Shown here: positions 36,988 through 48,382 of the stretch, piece after piece | Position numbering within the stretch: the stretch's first letter is position 1 | Layout of the letters: every line of letters starts with the position of its first letter | Assembly: GCA_039720395.1 (NCBI GenBank) | Contig: CM077831.1 | Location: 8,048,333-8,112,332, forward strand | DNA from: Liquidambar formosana | Lineage: Eukaryota; Streptophyta; Magnoliopsida; Saxifragales; Altingiaceae | Reading direction: 5' to 3' | DNA: 64,000 bases | The notes under the pieces: model-generated | Told to the model about the DNA's origin: nothing | What the model saw: the letters and a program-made list of their open reading frames with translations, nothing else | The model's database searches: none | Translations under genes and position numbers: made by a program

Positions 36988-39900
36988 GTGGTATCAGAGC
37001 CATGATTATGCATAATACAAAATACATATGGGCTGGTAATTATGGTGTAGTTGAATGATTCAAAAATCTGGAAAATTTTTCTGCATAATTGGTTTTCCTC
37101 CATGGCTGAACCTAGGGTTTGGAACCCTAGGTCAATTCTCTTCTACTCCTCTTCTAATTGATGGTTAAGTGTATCCATGGATGCAATAGGTTGCATAGGG
37201 TTTGAGTTTGGAGAAGAAGAATAAGGAAACTAGGGTTTTATAAAACTGTTATGAACAGTTTTCATGGTTGCCATGAAAAACCGTCATCTTGTTTTGCCTG
37301 CCGAATTCAGAGTTCTTCTCCAAAATTTTTGAGCCATATATGGTTAGAAAGCTCTTTGAATAAGCTTTCCAACCCAACAAACGGTGCGTCAATCCGAGTT
37401 CTGTAGTGAAAGTTATGAATTTTTTACTACAGGCTGTCTGGAAAGACAGTTTTGCTCGGGAATGATGCAATAGCCACAACTTTGAGTTATTGATGGAGAT
37501 CAAAGGCATGGCAATGGTTGCCACCACTTGGGTTATGTTCTAGACATGGAAGGGAAAGGTTCCCAAGCATTTAGATGCATCATAATTGGATTAAGATGCT
37601 AGAACAGAAGGAAGAAGGAGAAGAACACCATGGAGGCTGAATCTGGGTTTTAGAACCCTAAGGTTCTTGCAATTAATTCTAATTAAAGCTGCTGTATTTA
37701 TGATGGAAGATCATTGTAGGATCATTATATATCATGTGTATATGATTTTCTTTAAGTTTCAAAAAGGTTTTGATGGAAAAAGATTCAAAAAGTTTGAAAA
37801 TTTTTCATGAACAGCATAGCAGATTTTCTCTGCAGAAAAGTCATCAATGGAGTTTTGATTAGAACTTGAGTTAGGGAACTCCAAATTGCATGAAACCAAT
37901 TGCATTAGTTTCCTAAGACATGTAGGATACTGGGAAAATTCAGTTTGGTAGCCTAATTCATTCATCTTGCTGGGTTTTAAATCAATTTCTGACAATGGAC
38001 AGTATGCTGTAAATTTCTGGGTAGCCTACTGTTGTTTTAATTGTTTAGAACAATTGGTGATGATTCGATCATCCAAACCTCTTTTATTAGCTTAGTATTT
38101 CATGTAGGGACATGATGCAAAAGCTGGTTTCAATGGAGGAGTCGAATTGATAAGGATTTAGAAGCTATTGTGACCTTCAAGGTCTGCAACAATGGCTCCA
38201 GCAATGGGTTTTGGAAACCCTGATTGTTCTTGATGATGGCAGCCACTTCCACCACTTCTCACGTGTCCAGAGGCTTGTCCCACACCCCTAGGATGTTCTC
38301 CCATGACTGGCCATGGCCTCCCACAGTCGTTGGTGGCCATGGCAGCCTAGCCAAGCTCAGGCAGCCCCCTGGTAGTGACGGCTGCATAGAGTTAAGGATG
38401 AAACCCTAATTTTGAGTTAATGATGAAACCCTAATTCCATTATGGCATTAATTAAAACCCTAATTGGAATATTAATTACCGTAATTAAGAGTTAATGATT
38501 GGTCATTAAATGACCAATCATGGCTATTGATTGTTAGGGCATAATTAATACCATTAATGATGTCTAGGGTTAGGGTTTTGGAAACCCTAATTAGTGTAAT
38601 TAATTAAGGGTAATTAATACCCTATTTGGCATTAATTAAAGCCTAATCCCTTTTATTAAATACCATATGAACCTAGGCTTTTAATGATTGGACATTAAAT
38701 GACCAATCATAAGGCATTTAATGATTAGGGCTTGCATTTAGGGTTTAGGGTTATGCATTTAGGGTTTAGGGTTTTAGGAAACCCTAATACACTAATTCAT
38801 CATTTTAATGATTTTATTTAATTCCTATATTAATTATTTAATTAATATTGATTAATTTTATAATGTTTTAAATGGTTTAAAACACAATTAGGGATTAAAT
38901 TAAAATCTAGAAATTCTTAATTAAATGAAATTGTTTTGTTTAATTAAGGAAACCCTAATATTGGATATTAGAGTTATTTTAGGAAACTTTACATGTTTTA
39001 AATTAATTTGATTAATTGAAACTGTAATGTCTTAAATGTTAAGACTTTATTTAATTCTGGATATTTTTGTTAAAACCTAATAAGATTAGGATGCATTAAT
39101 GAGATTAATGTAAATCATTCAAGAGAATTACCATAATGCCCATATGTTTTAATGCTTACAGTTTTTCTTTACATTATGCAATGAGATTGTATGTATGTGC
39201 TTGGATGATGATTATGGACTATACCCTTTAAACCAATTGTGATTGGCCGTCTTATGAATGGGATGTTATTATTTACAAGAGTTGTAATTTTATTAAGGTG
39301 ATGTAATTTATTTGGGGCTCGCATGCCACCTTCCCTCTCCCTCTCTCTCTATCATTCTCTTATGTACCCCACATTCCCCTTATGTATCCCTTTCTTTAAA
39401 TTATGTAAATGTTATATAATCGAGAGCGCACTAAGGAGCATGGTGGACCCAAAGGAGCATGATAGAGCCCAACAAGCCAATGGTGGAGACCATCAAGCCA
39501 AGGGAGCAGATTGAAGGACTTGAAAGCTTAGAGAAGTGTTTCAAGAAAGCATGCATGTTACGAATGGTTTATTTTACGATCACCTACACCCACCTTAGAC
39601 CTTGGATTCAATCTATTGGCTTGGATTGAATCCTCTCAAAGTCCATAATCATCATAGTGGGAGCTTAAATTTATGAGATAATTGTATTAGCTCCAATACC
39701 ATAGTTTGGTGTATGTTACCTATTCACTTAGGGACTAATATCAAAATATGGTACTTTATATATGTTGATATATAATAGCATGCGATGTATGATTTATAAT
39801 AGCATGAGATGTATGATTATAAATAGCATAATTTATATGTTTAAATTTTGATACATAGGATGCATGTTAATTTGATGAGACCCTTTAAAACCCCTCTTAT

Positions 39901-40077
39901 TTAATATTAAGTTGAAAATGAAGAAATCATAGGGAATGAATTCTTCATTGCCTTCCATCATTATAGGATCATCTAACGTCCCTTAATGTGGGTACCTGGC
40001 TGCAGACATGTAGGAGCTACCTATGTTAAAAACATTACTTGAAACTATCACATATGAGATATCATGGGGTGCCTAAA

Positions 40078-40300
40078 CTGGTATATACCAAGAAACTAAC
40101 ATGTGAGGTATATATTTGGCGAAACATACCTGTGTGAATGATGGGTTTAACTTAGCTAGGGAAGTATTCCAAGAAACTAACATGTGAGGTGTATGTTCCC
40201 TAGAGGCAAAATGATTGAAACTTGCTTATGAAGCAATAGACAAAGAGTTGTCTTCTTATTGTGGGTTAGAAGCCAAGAAACTAACATGTGAGGCTTCTAG
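40078..40300 (+). repeat. Three hairpins with an identical loop in copia interior
   Basis: CAAGAAACTAACATGTGAG occurs at about 40089, 40170 and 40274. It is flanked by TATATAC/GTATATA in the first copy, by outer GGGAA/TTCCC in the second, and by TAGAAGC/GCTTCTA in the third. Confidence 0.75.
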
Positions 40301-43300
40301 GTCACAGTGGGACCCCAATCCCCATTAGGAATGAGATTCCCGAATTCCATTAGAGGGTGTATGGAATTTGATAAAATAGTGGGAGGTACCATATGATTAA
40401 AGACCCAATCATTATGGATAAAAATGAAATCTAATTCTCTGTTTATGTAGATTACCTAATTACTCACCTCAAAACCCCTATTTCCTAATATATAGGATAT
40501 TGATAGTTTGACTAAACCCGATTTCTTTGATTGACTTAGGAAATTGAGAATTGTTCTCAATTTCAAAAGATTGTTTATATGCTATTAGGCCTTTTATTAA
40601 AGGCCCTCCATAAAACATCCTAAGAAGAAAAAGACACTATGCGCAATTGGCATCTTGTTGCCATGCTATATGATAGTATTGATGACTAATGAGCTTCAGA
40701 AGCAAAATTAGTCAATGCAAGTGCCTTTGATGTCCTACATCACATACAAAGGTTGTATTGTGAGTAAAATAATACTATAAAGTATAGTACTTGTAAAGGA
40801 CTTCTTCTGGACTAGGATGTAATAAAAGTTGTTTATTAATAATCATTCTTTGAAAAATGATTAATCACATAGATTAGCTTGAGAAGCTAGATGTGACTTA
40901 AAATGGAAGCATAGAGGAAAGCAAGTCTTGAAAAGTCAAAGACAAAGAAATATAATTATTTTGTAGTAAACATAAGGTATTGTAAAGGGAACTTGATAAA
41001 GTATCAGTCTTCCTAGAAGAACCAAACTTTTGAAGTTTTGGTTCATGCTCTAAACTAAATTGTTGGTTAGTTCCGCTTCTTGGTTTTTGGATTCTAGTGT
41101 AATCTAAATCGAAGCAGAAAGTTAAGTAGATAATAAGTTACCTTTAAAAATTTTAATAGAGCAAGAGTTGCTAGATTAATTTTGGGAACTTATTTCTTAA
41201 CTAGGTCATTTAAGATATTCTAGAAATTTGATTTCTGAATTTAAATGATTAATTAGAACGTATTCCGAGAATACAAGAGATGTAGAGACTCTCATTTAAA
41301 TGTAACGATTATGACTTGGTTATGAGATGACCAAACCCATCTTTTACTTGGTGAAGTGAAAGAGTTACATTTATAATTTGACTAATACATTGTGATGTAT
41401 ATAGTCATGTAGAGCATGCATTCAATTACAGTAGACTCATCTTAGAATACCATAGCTCAATGGTGAATCTAAGAGAACAAATTGAACCCTATTAAGATAT
41501 GGTTTGATCCATAATGAGTTTTACTAATGTATCCATCTAGGATATACCTTAAAATTGCTACATATTGATAATTTAGGGTTCACTCCAGTTTTGTCCCAAT
41601 TATATCAGATATGATATGGGAAGTAACCCAACTTAAAGAAGTTAATGCTTGGGCTTGTGCTACGTTTGTCTGGAAACATAATGTAGACAATTTGGAAATA
41701 AGGTCAAGTAAGTGTTGAATTTTGGTATATCCCAAAAGTGGTTGGGATAGTATTGCTATTACCCTAATGAACAAAAGTTGTCCATTAGGATGTTTGCTGG
41801 ATTTTCTTGAGAAAGAGTTCATTCAAGAAAGATGCAAAAGTAGATAGAATTTATAGAATTGTCTGTAAAGCCACAAACGAACAAAGATCCAACCCTTGTC
41901 TCTGTTAAGACAAAACCCTTAACTACACTACAATCTTTTCATAGATCAAATTGGATATTTCTTAACATAAGAGAGATATTGTATCTCTATTAGAATGTGA
42001 AAGAATTGTTCTTTGGTGATAAAGATCACCAAGATAATCCTATTGATTATGACTAGATGATGTTTCACATCAACTCGAGAAATGACTAAGAGTCATTAAA
42101 TCCAATATGGATAGGTAGAGACCTAAAAGGCTTGGCTATTTAAGAATGTTTTCAACATAGGCAAAAAGTTGTCTATAAAGAAACTTGTTTGATAATAGTT
42201 ATGCTGAAATCCATTTGGATCTTGTTATCTATAAACACACATTTTGAATATAAGATATGTCAAAAAGGATATAAAGATGTTATATCAAATGGTGAAAAAC
42301 CATAAAAGTGTGTAAGTTATAGAAGTCTATTAATAGACTACAAGGTTCTCATAATTAGAACATCTATAAAGTTGAAGTAATCAAATTGTTTGATTTCTCT
42401 CATTGTATAGATGGACCATGAGTGTATAAAAGGTTAGTGGGAGTGCGATCGTTTTTCTTTATCCTAAGTATAGATGACATCCTAATCATTATGAATGATA
42501 TATGAATGTTATCTAATGGTAAAGTTTTGGTTTTTGGAGAAAAACTAATTCATGAAAGATTTGGTAGAAGCATCCAACAAGATCTATAGAGATAGATCAT
42601 ATAGATTGCTAAGTATCTCCAAGTCATTAAACATAGTTGAAATGTTGAAGGAGTTCAACATGGAGAATTCTAAAAGAGGTCTGATTTACTTCAGATAAGA
42701 ATTCGTTATTCAAGGGCATGTGCCCTAGGATAACGCAAGTAAGGTTCTTAAAGTGTTAAGAAGCCTTATTCTACACTATGTATTGAACCTGATATCTATT
42801 ATGTTGTAATTGTTACAAATAGTTATCAATCAATTCAAATTTGGAATATTGGATTGTATATGGAAATTGTAAACTCATAGTAGATGGGTATATGGATTTG
42901 GATATAATCCATATGGGGTATATTTTATATTCACTTTAGTTGGTGAAATACTTAATGGAAGAACTGTATGAAAGATACAGTGGATTCCATTATTGAGGGT
43001 GAATTAATTGTTGCATTGTCTAGGAGACTGTTTGGATCTATAAGTTCATTTAGAACTTAGAGTTGTTCCTTCCATTGAGTTGCCCACACCTTGTTTTGTG
43101 ACAACAATGGGTCTATAGCTCAAGTATAGGAATCACGGTCTCATCAAAAGTCCAAACTCATAGAGTGACAATTCCAAGTGATTAGAGGAATCATTGGAAG
43201 AGGTAATAGATACATTACAGAAGATATTATCTACATAAGTTTTTGTAGACCTACTGACTAAAGCTTTAAAACATAATTGGTTATGTCTAAGACCAACATC

Positions 43301-43345
43301 TTGAGAAGATAGGTATGCGATACATGGTCGATTGGCTTTAGTGCA

Positions 43346-43355
43346 AGTGGGAGAT
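43346..43355 (+). promoter_or_regulatory. Copia polypurine tract
   Basis: AGTGGGAGAT directly before the 3' LTR, the usual copia plus-strand primer. Confidence 0.8.
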
Positions 43356-44909
43356 TGTTAGGATTATGCCCTAGAGCCAATCATAGAGATGATTGTTTAG
43401 GGATTAGGAACAATCCTTTGATTTCATTTATGTATGTCACATTTATTATTGATTTAATAAAAGGGCTTATTCTATTATGTTTATATGCATTATTTATATT
43501 TACATAATATGTCCATGGAGTTAGAGTTGAGAATATGGAATTACAAAGAGTTGTAATTTTGAGACTATACATATATCTCTGTACTAAACTCCTTAAGCAT
43601 TCCTAGTTGAAGGTTCACTATGATGGACAGTAATGAACCATAGGACTAGCACTTGTTAGGTTGACTCTATAGGACAATAGCTAGTCTCAAGCTATTTGTG
43701 TGGAGACACTACAACCAACAAGTGGGTGCCTATTATAAGAATAGGTACACTGAATGTGACCAAAGATATGAGATAAACTGAATGGAGTTTTATCCTGCCT
43801 GTCAATCAGTTTCTCATTGTTATAGTGGTTCAAGTAATCCTTAGACCTGAGACACCATAGTTGCCTTATGCATGTAGCTTTAGAAGTTTGATAACACTAA
43901 GTGCAGATCCTATTCAGGGGTCTGCAAAGGTATTCATTGGCCCTACTGCTATGTGTATGAAGGCATGTGAGTGATCAACAAGGGATCCATCACTCTCAGG
44001 AAAAAGAGAGAGAATGTCTCTATAGCATTCATAATATAACTCATTAAATCCATGGCCATGGTAGGATGAATATGAAAAGAGTTTCATGAGTTTATCAATG
44101 AGTTGATATCTATGAATGAGTATAAAGTAATTGAACTAGGGACTTGACAGACTTCCATGTCCTATTAGTTCAATTGGAGACATTGTGTTGAAGGAAGGAT
44201 GCAATTGTAACCTATAAACTATAACAGAAGGGTTCTTTGTAAATGACTATTCACCTCATTAAGGACCACACCATGAGCCATATGTTAGGTGTTACTCATG
44301 GTTAGTAGAAGCCCTAATTGATATAAGTGAGTTATAATCAATTAGGGAATTGGAAGGAGTTCCAGTTAGACCCTAAATGGAAAGAGTTCCATTGTGCACA
44401 CCTCGTGCTATTCCTACTACTTGATGATGTGAACCCAATGGGTCACACACTGATCATGCAAGAAGGGCTTTAAAGTCTATGAGAGAAAGGGTTTTAGTGA
44501 ATAAAGAATAGTTCTTTATAGGCCTATTTGTATTTGATACAAATAATAGGGGTTAATGTGCAATTAAGTGTAATTACACATAACCCTATTAGGGTTTCTT
44601 CCCCATGGCCAGCCCCCTTTAGTGGGCTGCCTATATAAGTCACACTTATGTGTGACATGGATAATAGGCTTGCACAATAAACCTTAGCCGTCCAGCCCTT
44701 TGGAGGCTCTCTTCTCTCTCTCTCTCTCTTCTCCACCTCTAGCAACAACAAGGAAGAAGAAAGAAAAGGCTTGAAGCTCTAGCTAGGTGTGGATACCGTT
44801 GGAGGCAGCACACTTGGGCTGCTCATTCACCGCTGTCCGGAGTAGAAGCTTGGAGCAAAAAGGAGAAGACAAAAATTCTGTAAGTGTTCTAACCCTCTTT
44901 GTAGTTAGG
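43356..44909 (+). repeat. Copia 3' LTR, truncated
   Basis: Collinear with the 5' LTR up to CTTTGTAGTTAGG, then Tat sequence resumes. The final 105 or so bases, including the CA end, are missing. Confidence 0.9.
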
Positions 44910-46602
44910 TTGGCCTATTAGGTGAAGCGTCGGGGAAATATGATTACTATGTGCTGTACTCAAGCCCAAGTCCGATATCAGATGAGCCGATAGTCCCTTC
45001 AGGTTGGGATGACTTGCCGACAGAGATGGAGAGCATCGACATGATAGAATGGGATGACTTGATGAATGACTCCGAGGAAGTCCATGACATATGGGCTAGC
45101 GATGATGAGTTGGACCATATAACCAGAGGGGGTCATCATTTCAAGCCCCCCCACCTAGAATCTGAAAATCCGTTGGAAGATTTGGAAGGGCAGAGGCGTC
45201 CTAGCTTGCAAGAAGAAGAGGATGAAGTGCTTAGGCAGCTGAAGAAGACCAATGCCAACATTACTATTTGGGGCTTGCTCATGGCCTCGCATAAGCACAG
45301 ACAGACCGTGTTGAAACTGTTGAATCAGATACAAGTGCCTGTTGACACATCCCCCGAGGGATTGGTACATTTGGTGAATCCAACTCCCAAGAACTCAACC
45401 ATCGTGTTCACCGATGTAGACCTACCTAAAAGTGGGTTGAGCCATTCTCAAGCTCTCTATGTGACCGTTGACACTATGGGGAAGAGGGTTCCCACCGTTC
45501 TTATCGACAATGGGTCCGCACTGAATGTATGTCCTCTCCGAACTGCCACTGTTTTGGGTTTGGGACCCACTGATTTCACGCCATCCGGGCAGACCGTAAG
45601 AGCTTATGACAACACCCGCCGAGAAGTAATAGGGGTAGTTACTTTGCCTCTTATCATGGGACCCACTGAATTTAGGGTGGAATTCCAAGTGTTGGATGTG
45701 CCGTCATGTTTCAACTTGCTGTTGGGCCGACCTTGGATCCATCCTACTGGGGCTGTGCCATCTTCACTCCATCAAAAGGTGAAGTTTCCTTATGAAAGAG
45801 CCATAGTAACGCTTCAAGGGGACTATGAATTGAAACTCGCAGGTGTGCCTATATGTGAGATACAACCCGAATCAGCAGGGATACCGCTATCTGGGTTTGA
45901 CTATGTCCAATGCATTGAGAAAGAGCTCGAAAAGGGTGAATTAATACCCTTGGACTTTTGCCCCCATGGCAACTTGCATGTTGGTGAAATCATGAGAAGG
46001 ATGAGTTTCTTTCCAGGCATGGGGCTAGGGCGTCGCCAACAAGGGATCCCTACGTCTATTCAAAGCCGTGTCACCTCATATACTTTTGGGTTAGGATATG
46101 AGCCCTCCAAAAATGATTATGCGGAAATGCTGAAGAGGAACAAAGAGAAAGTAAGAGCCAAAGCCGAGGGAAGGGTGCCAGACCTGAAGATCTCGCCATA
46201 TCGACCTACTTTGAATGGTTACTTCGTCAAAGAAGGGGATGATTTTCTATATTGCGGGTTTCCAGAGCCCACCTTTGACCAAGCTACCAAGATCCGAGTT
46301 CCGGGTTTTGAAATCTTCTTCACCGAATGGTATCCAATCACAGTTGAAATGGTGGATGATGAAGCCATCAATGATGAGTTCTGGGAAAAGAAAGAGGAAG
46401 ACTGGGCAGAGAACCTTGATGCGGGGGCTATGACTGAAATGTTCCAAGACATGATCCTCACCGTGGAAGACTCGACCATTGAAGAACTCCAGGGTTCATC
46501 CATTAGCCATGCTACCGTGCCATTCCTGAATTGGTACCTTGAATGTGGTGTCATTGCGGAGATCCATGAAGAAGAAGACCTTGGCCTACCTGATAGCAGC
46601 TT
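44910..46602 (+). CDS. Tat gag-pro linker, protease and G-patch-like segment
   Basis: The frame is open from the copia junction; the codon at 44951 is not an ATG, so this is the continuation of a gag-pro polyprotein. An acidic linker (DDELDHITRGGHHFKPPHLE, then LKKTNANITIWGLLMASH) leads to an aspartic protease whose active site is LIDNGSALNVCP near 45503-45540 and whose flap/C-terminal part ends in LLGRPWIHPTGA. Near 45985-46050 is GEIMRRMSFFPGMGLG, a G-patch-like glycine motif seen in several Tat-type elements. The protease would mature gag and pol inside particles. No internal stop is present. The frame ends at TAG 46604, inside a likely intron. Confidence 0.85.
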
Positions 46603-46773
46603 GTAGGTGTCTTAGTTTAGTAATATTTCCCTAATTCAATAAGATGTATCTACTTTACTCACTTTGTGGAGTCATAGTATTGATACAGATTTGTTTGTTT
46701 TCCTTCTTTCTTTTGTGTGTCATTCCCATTATTCCTAGTCAATAAAGTGTGCTTTCTTTCTCTATATATGCAG
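46603..46773 (+). other. Putative 171-nt intron joining pro and RT frames
   Basis: GTAGGT at 46603 and ATATATGCAG ending at 46773 bound a T-rich, AT-rich segment unlike its neighbours. It contains the pro stop codon. Its removal leaves codons continuous into the frame that begins at 46774 and reaches the ATG at 46793. Ogre elements are known to have an intron in the same place. Confidence 0.65.
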
Positions 46774-48382
46774 TGTCTCTTTTCTCTCCTCTATGGATAT
46801 TTATGGCATGGATATAGATCCTAGGAACGATGTCCCCCCGGAGCTCGTTGAGCAAAGGAAAAGGGGCGTCACCGAACCTAATATGGATGAATTGGAATCA
46901 ATCAACTTAGGGACGAATGAATTGCCAAGAATAGTTAAAATTGGGAAAACCCTCTCCCCCGTTGAAAAAGAAAAGATGATCTCCCTCTTGAAAGCCAACA
47001 TTATGGCTTTTGCATGGTCTTATGAAGACATGCCTGGCATCGACCCCGATATTGTGCAACACTATATCCCCACTAATTCCCTAAAGAAGCCGGTAAAGCA
47101 GAAACTCAGAAGATTAAAACCAGAATGGGCTCTAAAAGTAAAAGAAGAGGTAACTAAACAACTAGACGCGGGTTTCCTCCAAGTTGTGGAGTACCCCGAC
47201 TGGTTGTCGAATATAGTGCCTGTGCCTAAAAAAGATGGGAAAGTAAGGATGTGTGTCGATTTCCGAGATCTCAACGCCGCGAGCCCTAAGGATGACTTTC
47301 CTTTACCTCATATCGACGTGTTGGTGGATAGTACAGTGGGACATGCACTCCTCTCCTTCATGGACGGATTCTCCGGGTATAACCAGATAAAGATGGCGCC
47401 TCAAGACATGGAGAAAACAGCCTTTATCACGCAATGGGGAACGTACTGTTACAAGGTAATGCCTTTTGGCTTAAGAAACGCTGGGGCTACTTACCAAAGA
47501 GCAGCTACGACCTTATTGCATGATATGATCCATAAGGAAGTAGAGGTTTATGTCGATGATATGATCGTGAAGTCCGTGGATAGAGAAGGGCATTTCAAGA
47601 CACTAGAGAAATTCCTAGAGCGAGCAAAAAAGTACAACCTCCGTCTCAACCCACAGAAGTGCGCTTTTGGTGTCACTGCAGGCAAGTTATTGGGGTTTAT
47701 GATCACTCAGAGAGGTATCGAAGTGGACCCAGGGAAGATAAAAGCTATTGTGGAGATGGAGCCGCCTAGCACTGAGAAGCAGATCCGGGGTTTTCTGGGA
47801 AGAGTTCAATACATAAGCCGATTCATTGCCAACTTGACCATGGTTTGCGAACCAATCTTCAAATTGCTTAAGAAAGGTGTGCCAAAAGTATGGAACGAAG
47901 AATGCCAAGAGGCCTTTGAGACCATTAAGAGATACTTGAGCAATCCTCCAATCTTAGTTCCCCCACGGCAAGGTGCGCCGCTTTTGTTATACTTAACGGT
48001 CACCGAAACCGCGACGGGAGCTATGTTAGCTCAATATCTTGAAGGGTCTACAAAGGAGAATGCCATCTACTACCTAAGCAAGAAAATGACAGACTATGAA
48101 GTGAAGTACAATGCAATTGAAAAGGCTTGTGTGGCACTAGTATGGGCGACGCAGAAACTCCGGCACTACATGATATCCTTCGAAGTGTTCTTGATAAGTC
48201 GCATGGACCCGTTGAAGTACCTGGTAGAAAGGCCAGTATTGTCATTCAGAACTGCTCGATGGTCAATTCTCCTCAATGAATTCGACATCAAGTACGTGAA
48301 TCAGAAGTCTATCAAGGGAAGCGTCATCGCAGACTACCTAGCCAGCTGTCCGGTGTCATCATCCGCTCCGTTCAACGATTAA
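46774..48382 (+). pseudogene. Tat reverse transcriptase and first RNase H
   Basis: An ATG is at 46793, but the frame is open from the putative splice junction at 46774. RT motifs in order are LDAGFLQVVEYPDWLSN, VRMCVDFRDLNAASPKDDFP, FMDGFSGYNQIKMA, CYKVMPFGLRNAGATYQR and the active site YVDDMIV at residues 253-259. The thumb (GFLGRVQYISRFI) and RNase H follow. The first catalytic Asp of this RNase H (normally within a CDAS motif) is replaced (LYLTVTETATGAML); only some acidic positions remain. A TAA at 48380 ends the frame, and the same frame resumes at once, so it is a nonsense change within pol. RT copies element RNA to DNA. Confidence 0.9.

Larger units (their letters stand above)
36988..43355 (+). 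pseudogene. Copia interior with decayed pol
   Basis: The primer site TGGTATCAGAGC is at 36989-37000. No long ORF exists in 6.4 kb. Polymerase remnants appear only near the 3' end: an RT active-site remnant with Ile-Asp-Asp near 42470 (SIDDILIIMND, Tyr-Val lost), IYRDRSYRLLSIS near 42585, EFNMENSKRGLI near 42650, and RNase H-like VVPSIELPTP near 43070 followed by a SHKKS-like block. Frameshifts and stops separate them. Integrase and gag are not recognisable. The 38400-39100 stretch is AT-rich with many CCCTAAT motifs. Three identical 19-base loops with pairing arms lie at 40081-40300. Confidence 0.8.
35329..44909 (+). mobile_element. Ty1/copia element with degenerate interior, nested in Tat gag
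   Basis: A complete 5' LTR (35329-36987), a methionine-tRNA primer site, a 6.4-kb interior, a purine tract and a 3' LTR lacking its last 105 or so bases. The 3' LTR end and an unknown amount of the Tat gag-pro junction were deleted, so no target duplication can be seen. The two LTRs differ at roughly a dozen positions over 1.55 kb, yet the interior is coding-dead. It therefore probably moved with enzymes supplied by other elements. Confidence 0.9.

Noticed and set aside
38735..38790. Telomere-like TTTAGGG repeats
   Set aside because: Only a few interrupted units inside the copia interior, where CCCTAAT-like motifs are common.
41580..41822. 80-codon minus-strand frame conserved with 12136-12378
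   Set aside because: It is antisense to the dead copia pol; similarity follows from the two copies being the same family.
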